Source: Clostridia bacterium
GTDB lineage: Bacteria > Bacillota > Clostridia > Oscillospirales > CAG-272
Assembly (NCBI GenBank): GCA_017466495.1
Contig: JAFTUB010000005.1
Location: 1 to 5,608, forward strand
Length of the DNA stretch: 5,608 nucleotides
Direction of reading: 5' to 3'
In this document: one piece after another, positions 1 through 5,177 of the stretch
How positions within the stretch are numbered: the stretch's first letter is position 1
Layout: each line of letters opens with the position of its first letter
The notes under the pieces: generated by a model
What the model was told of the DNA's origin: nothing
Database searches by the model: none
The model's input: only the letters and a program-made list of their open reading frames with translations
Position numbers and translations under genes: made by a program

Positions 1-24
1 CCCCCAAAAAACTGCAGAAACGCC

Positions 25-46
25 CTTATGGGAGGTTTTTTGCTCT
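25..46 (+). terminator. possible weak terminator of an upstream gene
   Basis: A short stem (CCC/GGG closed by the loop TTAT, with one more C-G pair beyond a G/A mismatch) is followed by a run of six T at 36-41. This fits the end of a + strand transcript entering from the left. The stem is short and imperfect and the upstream gene lies outside the window, so the call is tentative. Confidence 0.3.
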
Positions 47-50
47 TCAT

Positions 51-132
51 CGGTTACGTCATGCCATACCGGTCGCCGTCCGGAGGACGGCTGCGGCAGA
101 TGGAAGTGCACACTCGGCGCGCCATCTGCCGC
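51..132. other. cluster of three consecutive hairpins, non-coding
   Basis: Three stems follow one another. CGGT at 51-54 pairs with ACCG at 68-71. GCCGTCC at 75-81 pairs with GGACGGC at 85-91 around a GGA loop. GCGGCAGATGG at 93-103 pairs perfectly with CCATCTGCCGC at 122-132. The loop of the last stem contains the palindromes GTGCAC (106-111) and GGCGCGCC (116-123, overlapping the stem edge). An A/C-rich stretch at 133-170 shows little pairing. No convincing reading frame or promoter is present. It could be a structured RNA, the 3' part of an upstream transcript, or the distal part of the dispersed repeat starting near 166. The pairing is seen; any function is unknown. Confidence 0.4.
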
Positions 133-165
133 TCCCACCCAAATCCGCACCGCACAAACACCAAA

Positions 166-225
166 CCTTTTTTATGAAAGTTTTTGCGGGGGTCCGGGGG
201 TGCTTTTTTCAAAAAGCACCCCCGG
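166..225 (-). repeat. dispersed intergenic repeat, copy A (inverted)
   Basis: This stretch contains an ATGAAAGTTTTT block followed by the 13-mer GGGGGTCCGGGGG (188-200). Its reverse complement matches modules in other spacers of the window. The exact complement CCCCCGGACCCCC is at 2243-2255, and a one-mismatch version, CCCCCAGACCCCC, is at 4834-4846. The flanking AAAACTTTCAT block recurs near 4850-4860. Copy A is therefore in the opposite orientation to the other copies. Its 3' half is the long hairpin annotated separately. Confidence 0.6.
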
Positions 226-238
226 TTTCTTTTTTTCA
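194..238 (+). terminator. strong intrinsic terminator upstream of ptsH
   Basis: A perfect 15-bp inverted repeat runs from 194-208 to 211-225, formally separated by 2 nt, so the real loop will be slightly larger. It is followed by a T-rich tract at 226-237. This is a textbook Rho-independent terminator for + strand transcripts entering from the left. It should insulate the PTS genes from upstream transcription, leaving about 70 nt for the ptsH promoter and leader. No T-tract follows it on the - strand. An attenuator role for the pts operon is conceivable only if transcription starts to its left; nothing in the sequence proves that. Confidence 0.7.
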
Positions 239-307
239 CGTATATTTCCCCCCAAAGGCCGCACAAAAATAGCGATTGACAAAAAAAAGCAAATGATGGC
301 GAACCAT

Positions 308-565
308 ATGCGAGAATTCACCTACACCATCACCGATGCCCACGGCATTCATGCGCGGCCGGCGGGGCTGCTGGCTGCGGCGGCGCGGCAATATACGGCC
401 TCGGTCAAGGTCAGCTGCGGGGACAGGACAGCGGATGGCAAGCGGCTGCTGGCCCTCATGACCCTGGAGGCCCACTGCGGCGACCGTCTTTCCTTCCGCA
501 TTGAGGGGGACGACGAGGATCAGGCGGCGGAGGCGCTTCTCCGCACCTGCGGCGAGGTGGTCTGA
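308..565 (+). CDS. ptsH: phosphocarrier protein HPr, lacking regulatory Ser46
   Basis: HPr is the small cytoplasmic carrier that takes phosphate from Enzyme I and hands it to EIIA domains. The product is 85 residues, within the usual 85-88. The active-site motif GIHARPAG places the phosphorylated histidine at residue 15 and Arg at 17, exactly the canonical numbering. That is why I chose ATG 308 over the in-frame ATGs at 293 and 296, which would add 5 or 4 residues. None of the three has a convincing Shine-Dalgarno site. The segment DGKRLLALMTLEA aligns with the usual K-S-(I/L)-(M/F) regulatory helix, but position 46 is Arg instead of Ser, so HPr kinase/phosphorylase has no target there. The C-terminal half (DRLSFRIEGDDEDQAAEAL) is typical of HPr. 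The stop codon is 3 nt from the ptsI start, indicating co-transcription and probably translational coupling. A paralogous HPr elsewhere in the genome could serve catabolite repression. Confidence 0.92.
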   Translation: MREFTYTITDAHGIHARPAGLLAAAARQYTASVKVSCGDRTADGKRLLALMTLEAHCGDRLSFRIEGDDEDQAAEALLRTCGEVV

Positions 566-568
566 GGT

Positions 569-2221
569 ATGCGCACCATCCGCGGAACAGGCATCGGAAC
601 GGGAGCGGCGATTGGGCGGCTGTGCTGGCTCGCGCCCATGAGCGAGGGGGGGACCGCTGCCCCTGCGGGCTCTCCCGCCGAGGAAGAAGCCCGCTTTCGG
701 GCTGCCGCCGAAGCCGCCCAGGCGGCACTGCAGGCGCTCTACGACGAGGCGCGGGGCGAGGTGGGGGAGGAAGCCGCCCGCATTTTTTCGATTCACGCCA
801 TGATCGCCGCCGACGAGGATTTCACCGACCTGGTGCTTCTGCGCATCGGCAGGGGGGAGAGCGCCGAGGGCGCCGTCATTGGGGCTGCCCGGGAGCTGGC
901 CGACCGCTTTCGGGCCATGAATGACGATTACCTCAGAGAGCGGGCCGAGGATTTCGGGGACATTGCCGCCCGGCTCTGCGATCTGCTCTCGGGCGGGCAG
1001 TCGATGAACAGTCTGCCCGACTACGGGGAGCCCCTCATCATCGCCGCCCGGGATCTCACCCCCTCTCAAACGGTGGGGCTGGACCGCACCCGCGTGGCCG
1101 GCTTTGTCACGGCGGCGGGAAGCCCCGGCTCCCACACCGCCATCCTGGCCCGGAGCATGAGTCTCCCCGCCCTGGTGGCGGTGGGGGAGGATGCCCCCCT
1201 GGCCATGCTCAACGGGCGGCGGGTCATGCTGGATGCGGCGGCGGGGGAGTTGATCCCCGATCCCACCGCTGAGCAGCTGGCTGCTGGCGCGGCCCGGGCC
1301 GCCGCCGCGGAGGAAGAGGAAGCGGCGAGGGAGAGTCTCATTGCCCTGCCTGCCGTCACCGCCGGGGGGCGGCGGGTGCGGCTTGGGGCAAACATCGGAC
1401 TGCCCCGGGAAGCGACGGATGCCGTCGCTCTGGGGGCGGACGGCGTGGGGCTGATGCGGAGCGAATTTCTCTATCTCGGCGCCCTTCGTCCCCCCGGGGA
1501 GGAGGAGCAGCTGGCCGCATACCGGAGTGCCGCCGAGGCCCTGGGGGAGCTGCCCCTCATCATCCGCACCCTGGACATCGGGGCCGACAAGCGGGTGGAC
1601 TACCTGGGCCTGCCCGAGGAGGAGAATCCTGCCCTGGGTCTGCGGGCCATTCGCCTCTGTCTTGCGGGAGACCGCACCCTCTTCCGCACCCAGCTGCGGG
1701 CCATCTGCCGGGCAGCGGGGGAACGGGCAGCGGCAGGAGCAGGAGGGCAGGTGGCGGTGATGTTCCCCATGATTACGCTCCCCAGGGAGCTGGACGAGGC
1801 TCTGGCGGAGCTGGAGCAGGTCCAGGCTTCCCTTGCCGCCGAGGGCTATCCCACCGATCCCGGCCTGACAGCGGGGATGATGATGGAGGTTCCCGCCGCC
1901 GCCCTGCGGGCTGAGGAATTCGCCTCCAGGTGCGCATTTTTCTCGGTGGGGAGCAATGATCTGATCCAGTACACCATGGCGGCCGACCGGCAGAATGCGG
2001 CGGTGGCGCCGCTGGCGGCGGGAGCACCGGCGGCGGTGCTGGATTTGATTGGCCGGGCAGCCCGTGCCATTCACGAGACGGGGGGCTGGTGCGGACTCTG
2101 CGGAGAGCTGGCGGCTGATCCTGCTATGACAGCGCCCCTGCTGGAGCTGGGAATCGACGAGCTGTCGGTGTCCCCTGCCCATCTGCTGCGGATCAAGGCG
2201 CAGATCAGGCAGTGTCCGTAG
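569..2221 (+). CDS. ptsI: PTS Enzyme I (phosphoenolpyruvate-protein phosphotransferase)
   Basis: Enzyme I autophosphorylates from PEP in the cytoplasm and passes the phosphate to HPr, the first step of the PTS. The protein is 550 residues, slightly shorter than the usual 570-575. An N-terminal swivelling/HPr-binding region (about 1-230) carries the phosphohistidine signature GSPGSHTAILARSMSLPA, with His189 at the canonical position. The C-terminal PEP-binding barrel (about 255-545) shows GVGLMRSEFLYLG (Arg297), IIRTLDIGADK (Arg333), GMMMEVPAA (Glu440), SVGSNDLIQYTMAADR (Asn463, Asp464) and GLCGELAADP (catalytic Cys511). Pyruvate phosphate dikinase shares these motifs but is much longer, and the adjacent HPr gene settles the assignment. 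The start at 569 has GAGGTGG (554-560) upstream, inside the end of ptsH, with 8 nt spacing. All key residues are intact. Spacer 2222-2321 separates it from the EIIA gene. Confidence 0.96.
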   Translation: MRTIRGTGIGTGAAIGRLCWLAPMSEGGTAAPAGSPAEEEARFRAAAEAAQAALQALYDEARGEVGEEAARIFSIHAMIAADEDFTDLVLLRIGRGESAEGAVIGAARELADRFRAMNDDYLRERAEDFGDIAARLCDLLSGGQSMNSLPDYGEPLIIAARDLTPSQTVGLDRTRVAGFVTAAGSPGSHTAILARSMSLPALVAVGEDAPLAMLNGRRVMLDAAAGELIPDPTAEQLAAGAARAAAAEEEEAARESLIALPAVTAGGRRVRLGANIGLPREATDAVALGADGVGLMRSEFLYLGALRPPGEEEQLAAYRSAAEALGELPLIIRTLDIGADKRVDYLGLPEEENPALGLRAIRLCLAGDRTLFRTQLRAICRAAGERAAAGAGGQVAVMFPMITLPRELDEALAELEQVQASLAAEGYPTDPGLTAGMMMEVPAAALRAEEFASRCAFFSVGSNDLIQYTMAADRQNAAVAPLAAGAPAAVLDLIGRAARAIHETGGWCGLCGELAADPAMTAPLLELGIDELSVSPAHLLRIKAQIRQCP

Positions 2222-2232
2222 GGTGGGATGGC

Positions 2233-2308
2233 GGGGGCGTTGCCCCCGGACCCCCACTTAAGGGGCTTTTTGTAAAAAGCCCCTTAAGAATCCCCAAAAA
2301 CTTTATAT
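2233..2308 (+). repeat. dispersed intergenic repeat, copy D (ptsI-crr spacer)
   Basis: Starting 11 nt after the ptsI stop, this copy has three modules: a mini-hairpin GGGGGC-GTT-GCCCCC (2233-2247); the 13-mer CCCCCGGACCCCC (2243-2255), overlapping the mini-hairpin; and a CCCCAAAAACTTTAT block (2292-2306). The 15-bp hairpin at 2257-2288 is inserted between the last two. The 13-mer is the exact reverse complement of 188-200 in copy A. Copies B and C start with a mini-hairpin of the same design. The modular resemblance is clear, though overall identity to the other copies is only partial. Confidence 0.55.
2257..2288. other. perfect 15-bp hairpin between ptsI and the EIIA gene
   Basis: The arms 2257-2271 and 2274-2288 are perfectly complementary (CTTAAGGGGCTTTTT and its complement), separated by GT. 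In RNA this would be a very stable stem. Neither side carries a T-run, so it is not a standard intrinsic terminator. It may stabilise mRNA ends, be a processing point that lets ptsHI and the downstream genes differ in level, or simply belong to the repeat. No convincing separate promoter for the next gene was found, so read-through is the default model. Confidence 0.55.
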
Positions 2309-2321
2309 ATGAGGTTACACG

Positions 2322-2804
2322 ATGAATAAGCAAAGAGATTTATTGGCGCCGCTGAGTGGGCGTTTGATTCCGCTGCAGGCGGTCCCGGACGAGGTATTTG
2401 CCGGAGGGATGCTGGGGGACGGCTTTGCCGTTGAGCCCCCGGAGGATGCGGGGGCAGTGACGGTATGCGCGCCTGCTGACGGCGAGGTGATTCAGATCGC
2501 CGAGGCGGGACACGCCTGCACCCTGCACACCCCCGACGGCCTTGAGATATTGGTGCATATTGGGATTGATACCGTTTCCCTGGGGGGAGCGCCCTTTACT
2601 GCGCTGGCCGCACCCGGGGATCGGGTGCGCGGGGGCGATGCGCTCATTCAGGCCGATCTGGCCGCCATTCGGGCGGCAGGGCTCTCCCCCATTACCCCGG
2701 TGATCGTCACCAATCCCGAGTGCCTGTCGGCACTGGCCATGGGCGCGGGAGAAGTGCGGGGCGGCATCACCGCCGCCGGCTCCTACCGCGTCAGCGAGAA
2801 GTAA
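2322..2804 (+). CDS. crr: PTS EIIA component, glucose (Crr) type
   Basis: This soluble EIIA accepts phosphate from HPr and passes it to the EIIB domain of the membrane transporter. It has 160 residues against about 169 in E. coli Crr, with no membrane segment. The fold starts with LLAPLSGRLIPLQAVPDEVFAGGMLGDGFAV, typical of the family. GHACTLHTPDGLEILVHIGIDTVSL then holds the two active-site histidines, His64 and the phosphorylated His79 (E. coli His75 and His90). The PITPVIVTN segment near residues 122-130 is also typical. ATG 2322 has GAGGT at 2311-2315 with 6 nt spacing. The gene lies 19 nt before the EIICB gene, which lacks its own EIIA, so the two very likely form one permease. Assignment to the EIIA-Glc fold is firm. 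The gene name is by family resemblance; the global signalling role of enteric Crr should not be assumed. Confidence 0.93.
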   Translation: MNKQRDLLAPLSGRLIPLQAVPDEVFAGGMLGDGFAVEPPEDAGAVTVCAPADGEVIQIAEAGHACTLHTPDGLEILVHIGIDTVSLGGAPFTALAAPGDRVRGGDALIQADLAAIRAAGLSPITPVIVTNPECLSALAMGAGEVRGGITAAGSYRVSEK

Positions 2805-2823
2805 ACCGAAAGAAGGAACGATT

Positions 2824-4461
2824 ATGGCAAACGCAGCATCATCCCGCGCCTTTGGCGTACTTCAGCGGGTGGGACGGGCCTTCATGCTCCCCATTGCGCT
2901 TCTCCCCGTGGCGGGGCTTCTTCTTGGCATCGGCTCCTCCCTGACCAATCCCTCCATGCTCTCGGCCTATGGCCTTGAGAAGTTTTTGGGTGAGGGCACG
3001 CTGTTGGGGTCGATCCTCACCGTTCTGGCGGGGGTAGGCGACATCATCTTCGCCAACCTGCCCATTCTCTTCGCCATGGGCGTGGCGCTCGGCATGGCCG
3101 AGCAGGAAAAGGGCACCGCCACCCTCTCGGCGGCCATCGCCTTTTTTGTCATGCACAAGACCATCAACATTCTCCTCGCCCTCGGCGGCAAGCTGGAGGA
3201 GGGAGCAATGTTAGAGGGCACTCTTGCCAACGTAGTGGGCATCGAGTCCCTGCAGATGGGTGTGTTCGGCGGTATTATTGTGGGGTTGGGGGTGGCCTGG
3301 CTGCACAACCGCTTCTACAAGATCCGCCTGCCCGATATTCTCTCCTTCTTCGGCGGGACACGCTTTATCCCCATCATCTCCACCCTGGCCTATATTGTGG
3401 TGGGGGTCATCATGTATTTCCTGTGGCCCTATATCCAGCAGCTGATCTTCTCGGCAGGCGACCTGGTTCTCCGCTCGGGCTACGCGGGCACCCTCATCTA
3501 CGGCTTCCTTGAGCGTCTGCTCATTCCCTTCGGTCTGCATCATGTCTTCTATCTCCCCTTCTGGCAGACCGGCGTTGGAGGCTCGGCCATCATCGACGGC
3601 ACCCTGATCTACGGCGCCCAGAACATCTTCTTCGCCGAGCTGGCCTCTCCCAACACCACCGCCTTCTCGGTGTCGGCTACCCGCTTCATGTCGGGCAAGT
3701 TCCCGCTGATGATCTTCGGCCTGCCCGCCGCGGCCCTGGCCATCTACAGCTGTGCCCGCCCCGAAAAGAAAAAAGCAGCAGGCTCGCTGCTGCTCTCCGC
3801 CGCCCTTACGGCGGCCCTTACCGGCATTACCGAGCCCCTGGAGTTCACCTTCCTCTTTGTGGCCCCCGCCCTGTATCTCATTCACTGCGTGCTGGCGGGT
3901 GCAGCCTATATGCTCATGCACATCCTGGGCGTGGGCGTGGGCATGACCTTCTCGGGCGGGCTCATTGACCTCTTCCTCTTCGGCATTCTTCCGGGGCAGG
4001 AGAAGACCAACTGGCTCATGATTCCCCTGGTGGGGTTGGGCTATGTGGTGGTCTATTTCTTCCTCTTCCGCTTCATGATCCGTCGGTTCAACTACGCCAC
4101 GCCGGGCCGGGAAGCCGAGGGCGTGGAGACCAAGCTCTACCGCCGGGCCGACTATGACCGGCGCCGCCGAGGGGGAGATGCCCCGGCGGCCGAGCCTTCC
4201 CCCGCCCGTGCCGCATCCAGCCAGTCGGCGCTGATCCTCGACGGCTTAGGCGGCCGGGACAACATTGCCGGGCTGGACTGCTGTGCCACCCGCCTGCGGG
4301 TGACGGTGCTGGATCCCGCCCTGGTAGATGACGGCCTGCTCCGGGAATCGGGCGCGGCGGGCGTCATCCGCCGCGGTGACGGCGTACAGGTGGTCTACGG
4401 CCCCCAGGTCGCGGTGATCAAAAGCGAGCTGGAGGAGCACATGGCACGGGAAGGCGGATAA
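2824..4461 (+). CDS. PTS EIICB sugar permease, glucose/maltose (MalX-like) family
   Basis: This membrane permease imports and phosphorylates a sugar using phosphate from the EIIA encoded just upstream. It has 545 residues. The EIIC part (about 10-425) is strongly hydrophobic with multiple membrane segments, the first around 18-40. It carries family motifs: FFGGTRFIPIISTLAYIVVG (176-195), ERLLIPFGLHHVFYLPF (230-246), SATRFMSGKFPLMIFGLPAAALAIY (from 284), GITEPLEFTFLFVAPALYLIH (from 334, with sugar-site Glu337 expected) and LFGILPGQEKTNW (385-397). A polar Arg/Ala/Pro linker (about 430-467) leads to an EIIB domain whose NIAGLDCCATRLRV motif places the phosphocysteine at Cys487. The C-terminal AAGVIRRGDGVQVVYGPQ also fits EIIB. 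AGAAGG-like sites at 2811-2817 precede ATG 2824. Several motifs resemble E. coli MalX more than PtsG or NagE, but the substrate (glucose, maltose or another alpha-glucoside) cannot be decided, and no phospho-glucosidase gene is in the window. Confidence 0.94.
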   Translation: MANAASSRAFGVLQRVGRAFMLPIALLPVAGLLLGIGSSLTNPSMLSAYGLEKFLGEGTLLGSILTVLAGVGDIIFANLPILFAMGVALGMAEQEKGTATLSAAIAFFVMHKTINILLALGGKLEEGAMLEGTLANVVGIESLQMGVFGGIIVGLGVAWLHNRFYKIRLPDILSFFGGTRFIPIISTLAYIVVGVIMYFLWPYIQQLIFSAGDLVLRSGYAGTLIYGFLERLLIPFGLHHVFYLPFWQTGVGGSAIIDGTLIYGAQNIFFAELASPNTTAFSVSATRFMSGKFPLMIFGLPAAALAIYSCARPEKKKAAGSLLLSAALTAALTGITEPLEFTFLFVAPALYLIHCVLAGAAYMLMHILGVGVGMTFSGGLIDLFLFGILPGQEKTNWLMIPLVGLGYVVVYFFLFRFMIRRFNYATPGREAEGVETKLYRRADYDRRRRGGDAPAAEPSPARAASSQSALILDGLGGRDNIAGLDCCATRLRVTVLDPALVDDGLLRESGAAGVIRRGDGVQVVYGPQVAVIKSELEEHMAREGG

Positions 4462-4476
4462 ATTCACAAAAAAGAC

Positions 4477-4505
4477 TTGTATTCCGCGGCAAACTCTGCT
4501 ATACT
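4477..4505 (+). promoter_or_regulatory. vegetative-type promoter for the small membrane protein
   Basis: TTGTAT (4477-4482) and TATACT (4500-4505) are spaced by exactly 17 nt. The -10 matches TATAAT at 5 of 6 positions; the -35 keeps the TTG. Transcription would start near 4512, about 30 nt before the GTG start. It begins 16 nt after the EIICB stop, so the following gene has its own start point and may also be reached by read-through. Confidence 0.65.
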
Positions 4506-4526
4506 GAGAACAGAGTTTTCGCCGCG
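4485..4526. repeat. 14-bp inverted repeat enclosing the -10 box
   Basis: CGCGGC plus AAACTCTG (4485-4498) is complementary to CAGAGTTT (4511-4518) plus GCCGCG (4521-4526). The only interruption is the extra TC at 4519-4520. The 12-nt loop contains the TATACT box. The right arm ends exactly where the Shine-Dalgarno AAAGGAGA (4527-4533) begins. As DNA it could be an operator whose occupation blocks the promoter. In a read-through transcript it would form a stem next to the ribosome site, whereas a transcript starting near 4512 would lack the left arm. There is no T-run after it, so it is not a terminator. Confidence 0.6.
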
Positions 4527-4540
4527 AAAGGAGATTTGCC

Positions 4541-4771
4541 GTGAACAACCACACCTTGACCCCCATCATCCGCCGCGTAAAGCGTTTTGTGCGCAACTTC
4601 AAGCCCGAGCTTCGTGTGCGCACCCAGGGCGAGATCGGCCTCTACGCCGATAGCACCGCCGCCGAGCCCAAGGTCAATCTCAAGCTTGATCAGGACTACG
4701 CACTCCCTCTGCTGAAAGCGGTGGCCATCGTGGCCGCCATCATCGCCATCGTGGAGCTGTGCGACGATTGA
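4541..4771 (+). CDS. small hypothetical protein with a C-terminal membrane segment
   Basis: I do not recognise this 76-residue protein. The GTG start at 4541 is supported by an excellent Shine-Dalgarno AAAGGAGA (4527-4533) with 7 nt spacing and by the promoter at 4477-4505, so it is very likely expressed. Residues 9-27 are strongly basic (IIRRVKRFVRNFKPELRVR) and could form an amphipathic or nucleic-acid/phospholipid-binding helix. Residues 28-53 are polar. Residues 55-73 (LPLLKAVAIVAAIIAIVEL) are hydrophobic enough for one membrane span or anchor, followed by an acidic CDD end. No signal peptide is apparent at the N-terminus, suggesting a tail-anchored topology with the basic part in the cytoplasm. 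It follows the PTS permease gene by 79 nt, but a functional link is only conjecture. A repeat starts 3 nt after its stop. Confidence 0.75.
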   Translation: MNNHTLTPIIRRVKRFVRNFKPELRVRTQGEIGLYADSTAAEPKVNLKLDQDYALPLLKAVAIVAAIIAIVELCDD

Positions 4772-4774
4772 GGG

Positions 4775-4868
4775 AGCGGGGCGCGGCCCCGAACCCCGCC
4801 GGGGGTGCCGGGCGCAAAGCGCAGAAAAAGGCGCCCCCAGACCCCCGCGAAAACTTTCATGAAAAGGT
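4775..4868 (+). repeat. dispersed intergenic repeat, copy B
   Basis: Beginning 3 nt after a stop codon, this G/C-rich element contains three mini-hairpins in a row: GGGGC-GCG-GCCCC, ACCCC-GCCG-GGGGT and GCGC-AAA-GCGC. The 13-mer CCCCCAGACCCCC (4834-4846) and a GCGAAAACTTTCATGAAAAGG block follow. The first 50 nt (4775-4824) recur at 5559-5608 with a single difference (G4785 versus T5569, in a hairpin loop). The right part matches the reverse complement of copy A. No reading frame of note crosses it. Confidence 0.8.
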
Positions 4869-4884
4869 CTTTTAGGGGGAAGCG

Positions 4885-4920
4885 AAAAGGTGAACCGCAG
4901 TTTTGCGGTTCACCTTTTTT
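4885..4920. terminator. strong bidirectional intrinsic terminator
   Basis: Arms 4885-4899 and 4904-4918 form a perfect 15-bp inverted repeat around the loop GTTT. The G/C-containing core is GGTGAACCGCA, with A-run on the left and T-run on the right (4915-4920), so it works in both directions. It would end + strand transcripts of the small membrane protein (and any PTS read-through) and - strand transcripts of the RHH regulator. The regulator's stop codon lies inside the right arm (4910-4912). Confidence 0.85.
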
Positions 4921-5113
4921 CATCGGAATCTGCGGAATTTGAAGGGAGTTCGATCTCTCCTTCGGTTTTCTCAAAGTCCCGGATCGCCTGTCGGATCAGA
5001 AACAGGATCTGTCCATTTGCCGAGCGGCCGTAATATTTGGATAGATAATGCAGTTTATAGTGCAGTTCGGGGTCGATCTCGATGCCCAGGTGTTTATTGT
5101 TCTTATTTCGCAT
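4910..5113 (-). CDS. Arc-type ribbon-helix-helix DNA-binding regulator
   Basis: This 67-residue protein has the size and layout of an Arc/MetJ-class ribbon-helix-helix repressor, which binds DNA as a dimer through a paired beta strand. The strand is KHLGIEI (7-13), helix A runs about 14-28 (DPELHYKLHYLSKYY), the turn GRSANGQI (29-36) closely resembles the Arc GRSVNSEI signature, and helix B runs about 32-50. A polar, acidic, probably disordered tail follows (51-67). The start is ATG at 5113, preceded on the - strand by TTTGGAG with 6 nt spacing. An in-frame TTG at 5125 is part of that ribosome site and is not a start. It is divergent from the SLOG gene, and the shared spacer holds matching half-sites, suggesting it represses itself and its neighbour. 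Its target is inferred, not shown. An antitoxin role was considered, but no toxin is adjacent in the usual co-directional arrangement. Confidence 0.85.
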   Translation of the reverse strand: MRNKNNKHLGIEIDPELHYKLHYLSKYYGRSANGQILFLIRQAIRDFEKTEGEIELPSNSADSDEKR

Positions 5114-5134
5114 AAAAAACTCCAAATAATCTTG

Positions 5135-5154
5135 TTTTAAGTATATTTTAAGAT
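5135..5154. promoter_or_regulatory. direct-repeat half-sites overlapping the regulator promoter
   Basis: TTTTAAG occurs at 5135-5141 and again at 5146-5152, an 11-bp period of about one helical turn, suiting adjacent RHH dimers on one face of DNA. The first copy extends to TTAAGTATA (5137-5145), the same as the arm of the palindrome at 5178-5198. Its complement supplies a - strand TATACT -10 box (5145-5140), which would start the regulator transcript about 20 nt before its ATG. The -35 is poor. Operator function is inferred. Confidence 0.5.
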
Positions 5155-5161
5155 TATTTTG

Positions 5162-5170
5162 TGGTATAAT
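5162..5170 (+). promoter_or_regulatory. extended -10 promoter of the SLOG gene
   Basis: TGGTATAAT combines a perfect TATAAT (5165-5170) with the upstream TG of extended -10 promoters, which compensates for the absence of a recognisable -35. Transcription should begin near 5177, immediately before the 21-bp palindrome, giving a leader of about 44 nt. Confidence 0.7.
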
Positions 5171-5177
5171 GGGATGA

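Noticed and set aside
54..266. 70-codon frame on the - strand at the left end
   Set aside because: It spans the hairpins, the repeat and the terminator, has no convincing ribosome site, and its composition follows the repeats. I treat it as non-coding.
276..281. Perfect TTGACA as the -35 of a ptsH promoter
   Set aside because: At 16-18 nt spacing the downstream sequence is G/C-rich with no resemblance to TATAAT. The nearest A/T-rich hexamers are far too close or overlap the start codon.
236..2257. A 673-codon open frame on the - strand opposite ptsH-ptsI
   Set aside because: It is antisense to two genes with intact catalytic motifs. Its translation is rich in Pro, Gly, Arg and His with no recognisable domain, as expected for a stop-poor shadow frame in G+C-rich DNA.
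2257..2288. Intrinsic terminator after ptsI
   Set aside because: The stem is excellent, but the following bases are AATCCCCAAAAA with no T-run, and on the other strand G/C runs follow.
2284..2311. Separate promoter (TTAAGA with TATATG) for the EIIA gene
   Set aside because: Start of transcription would fall inside the ribosome site, leaving no usable leader, and both boxes match poorly.
5114..5125. TTG start giving the RHH regulator four extra residues
   Set aside because: The TTG lies within the TTTGGAG ribosome site, which is correctly spaced for the ATG at 5113.
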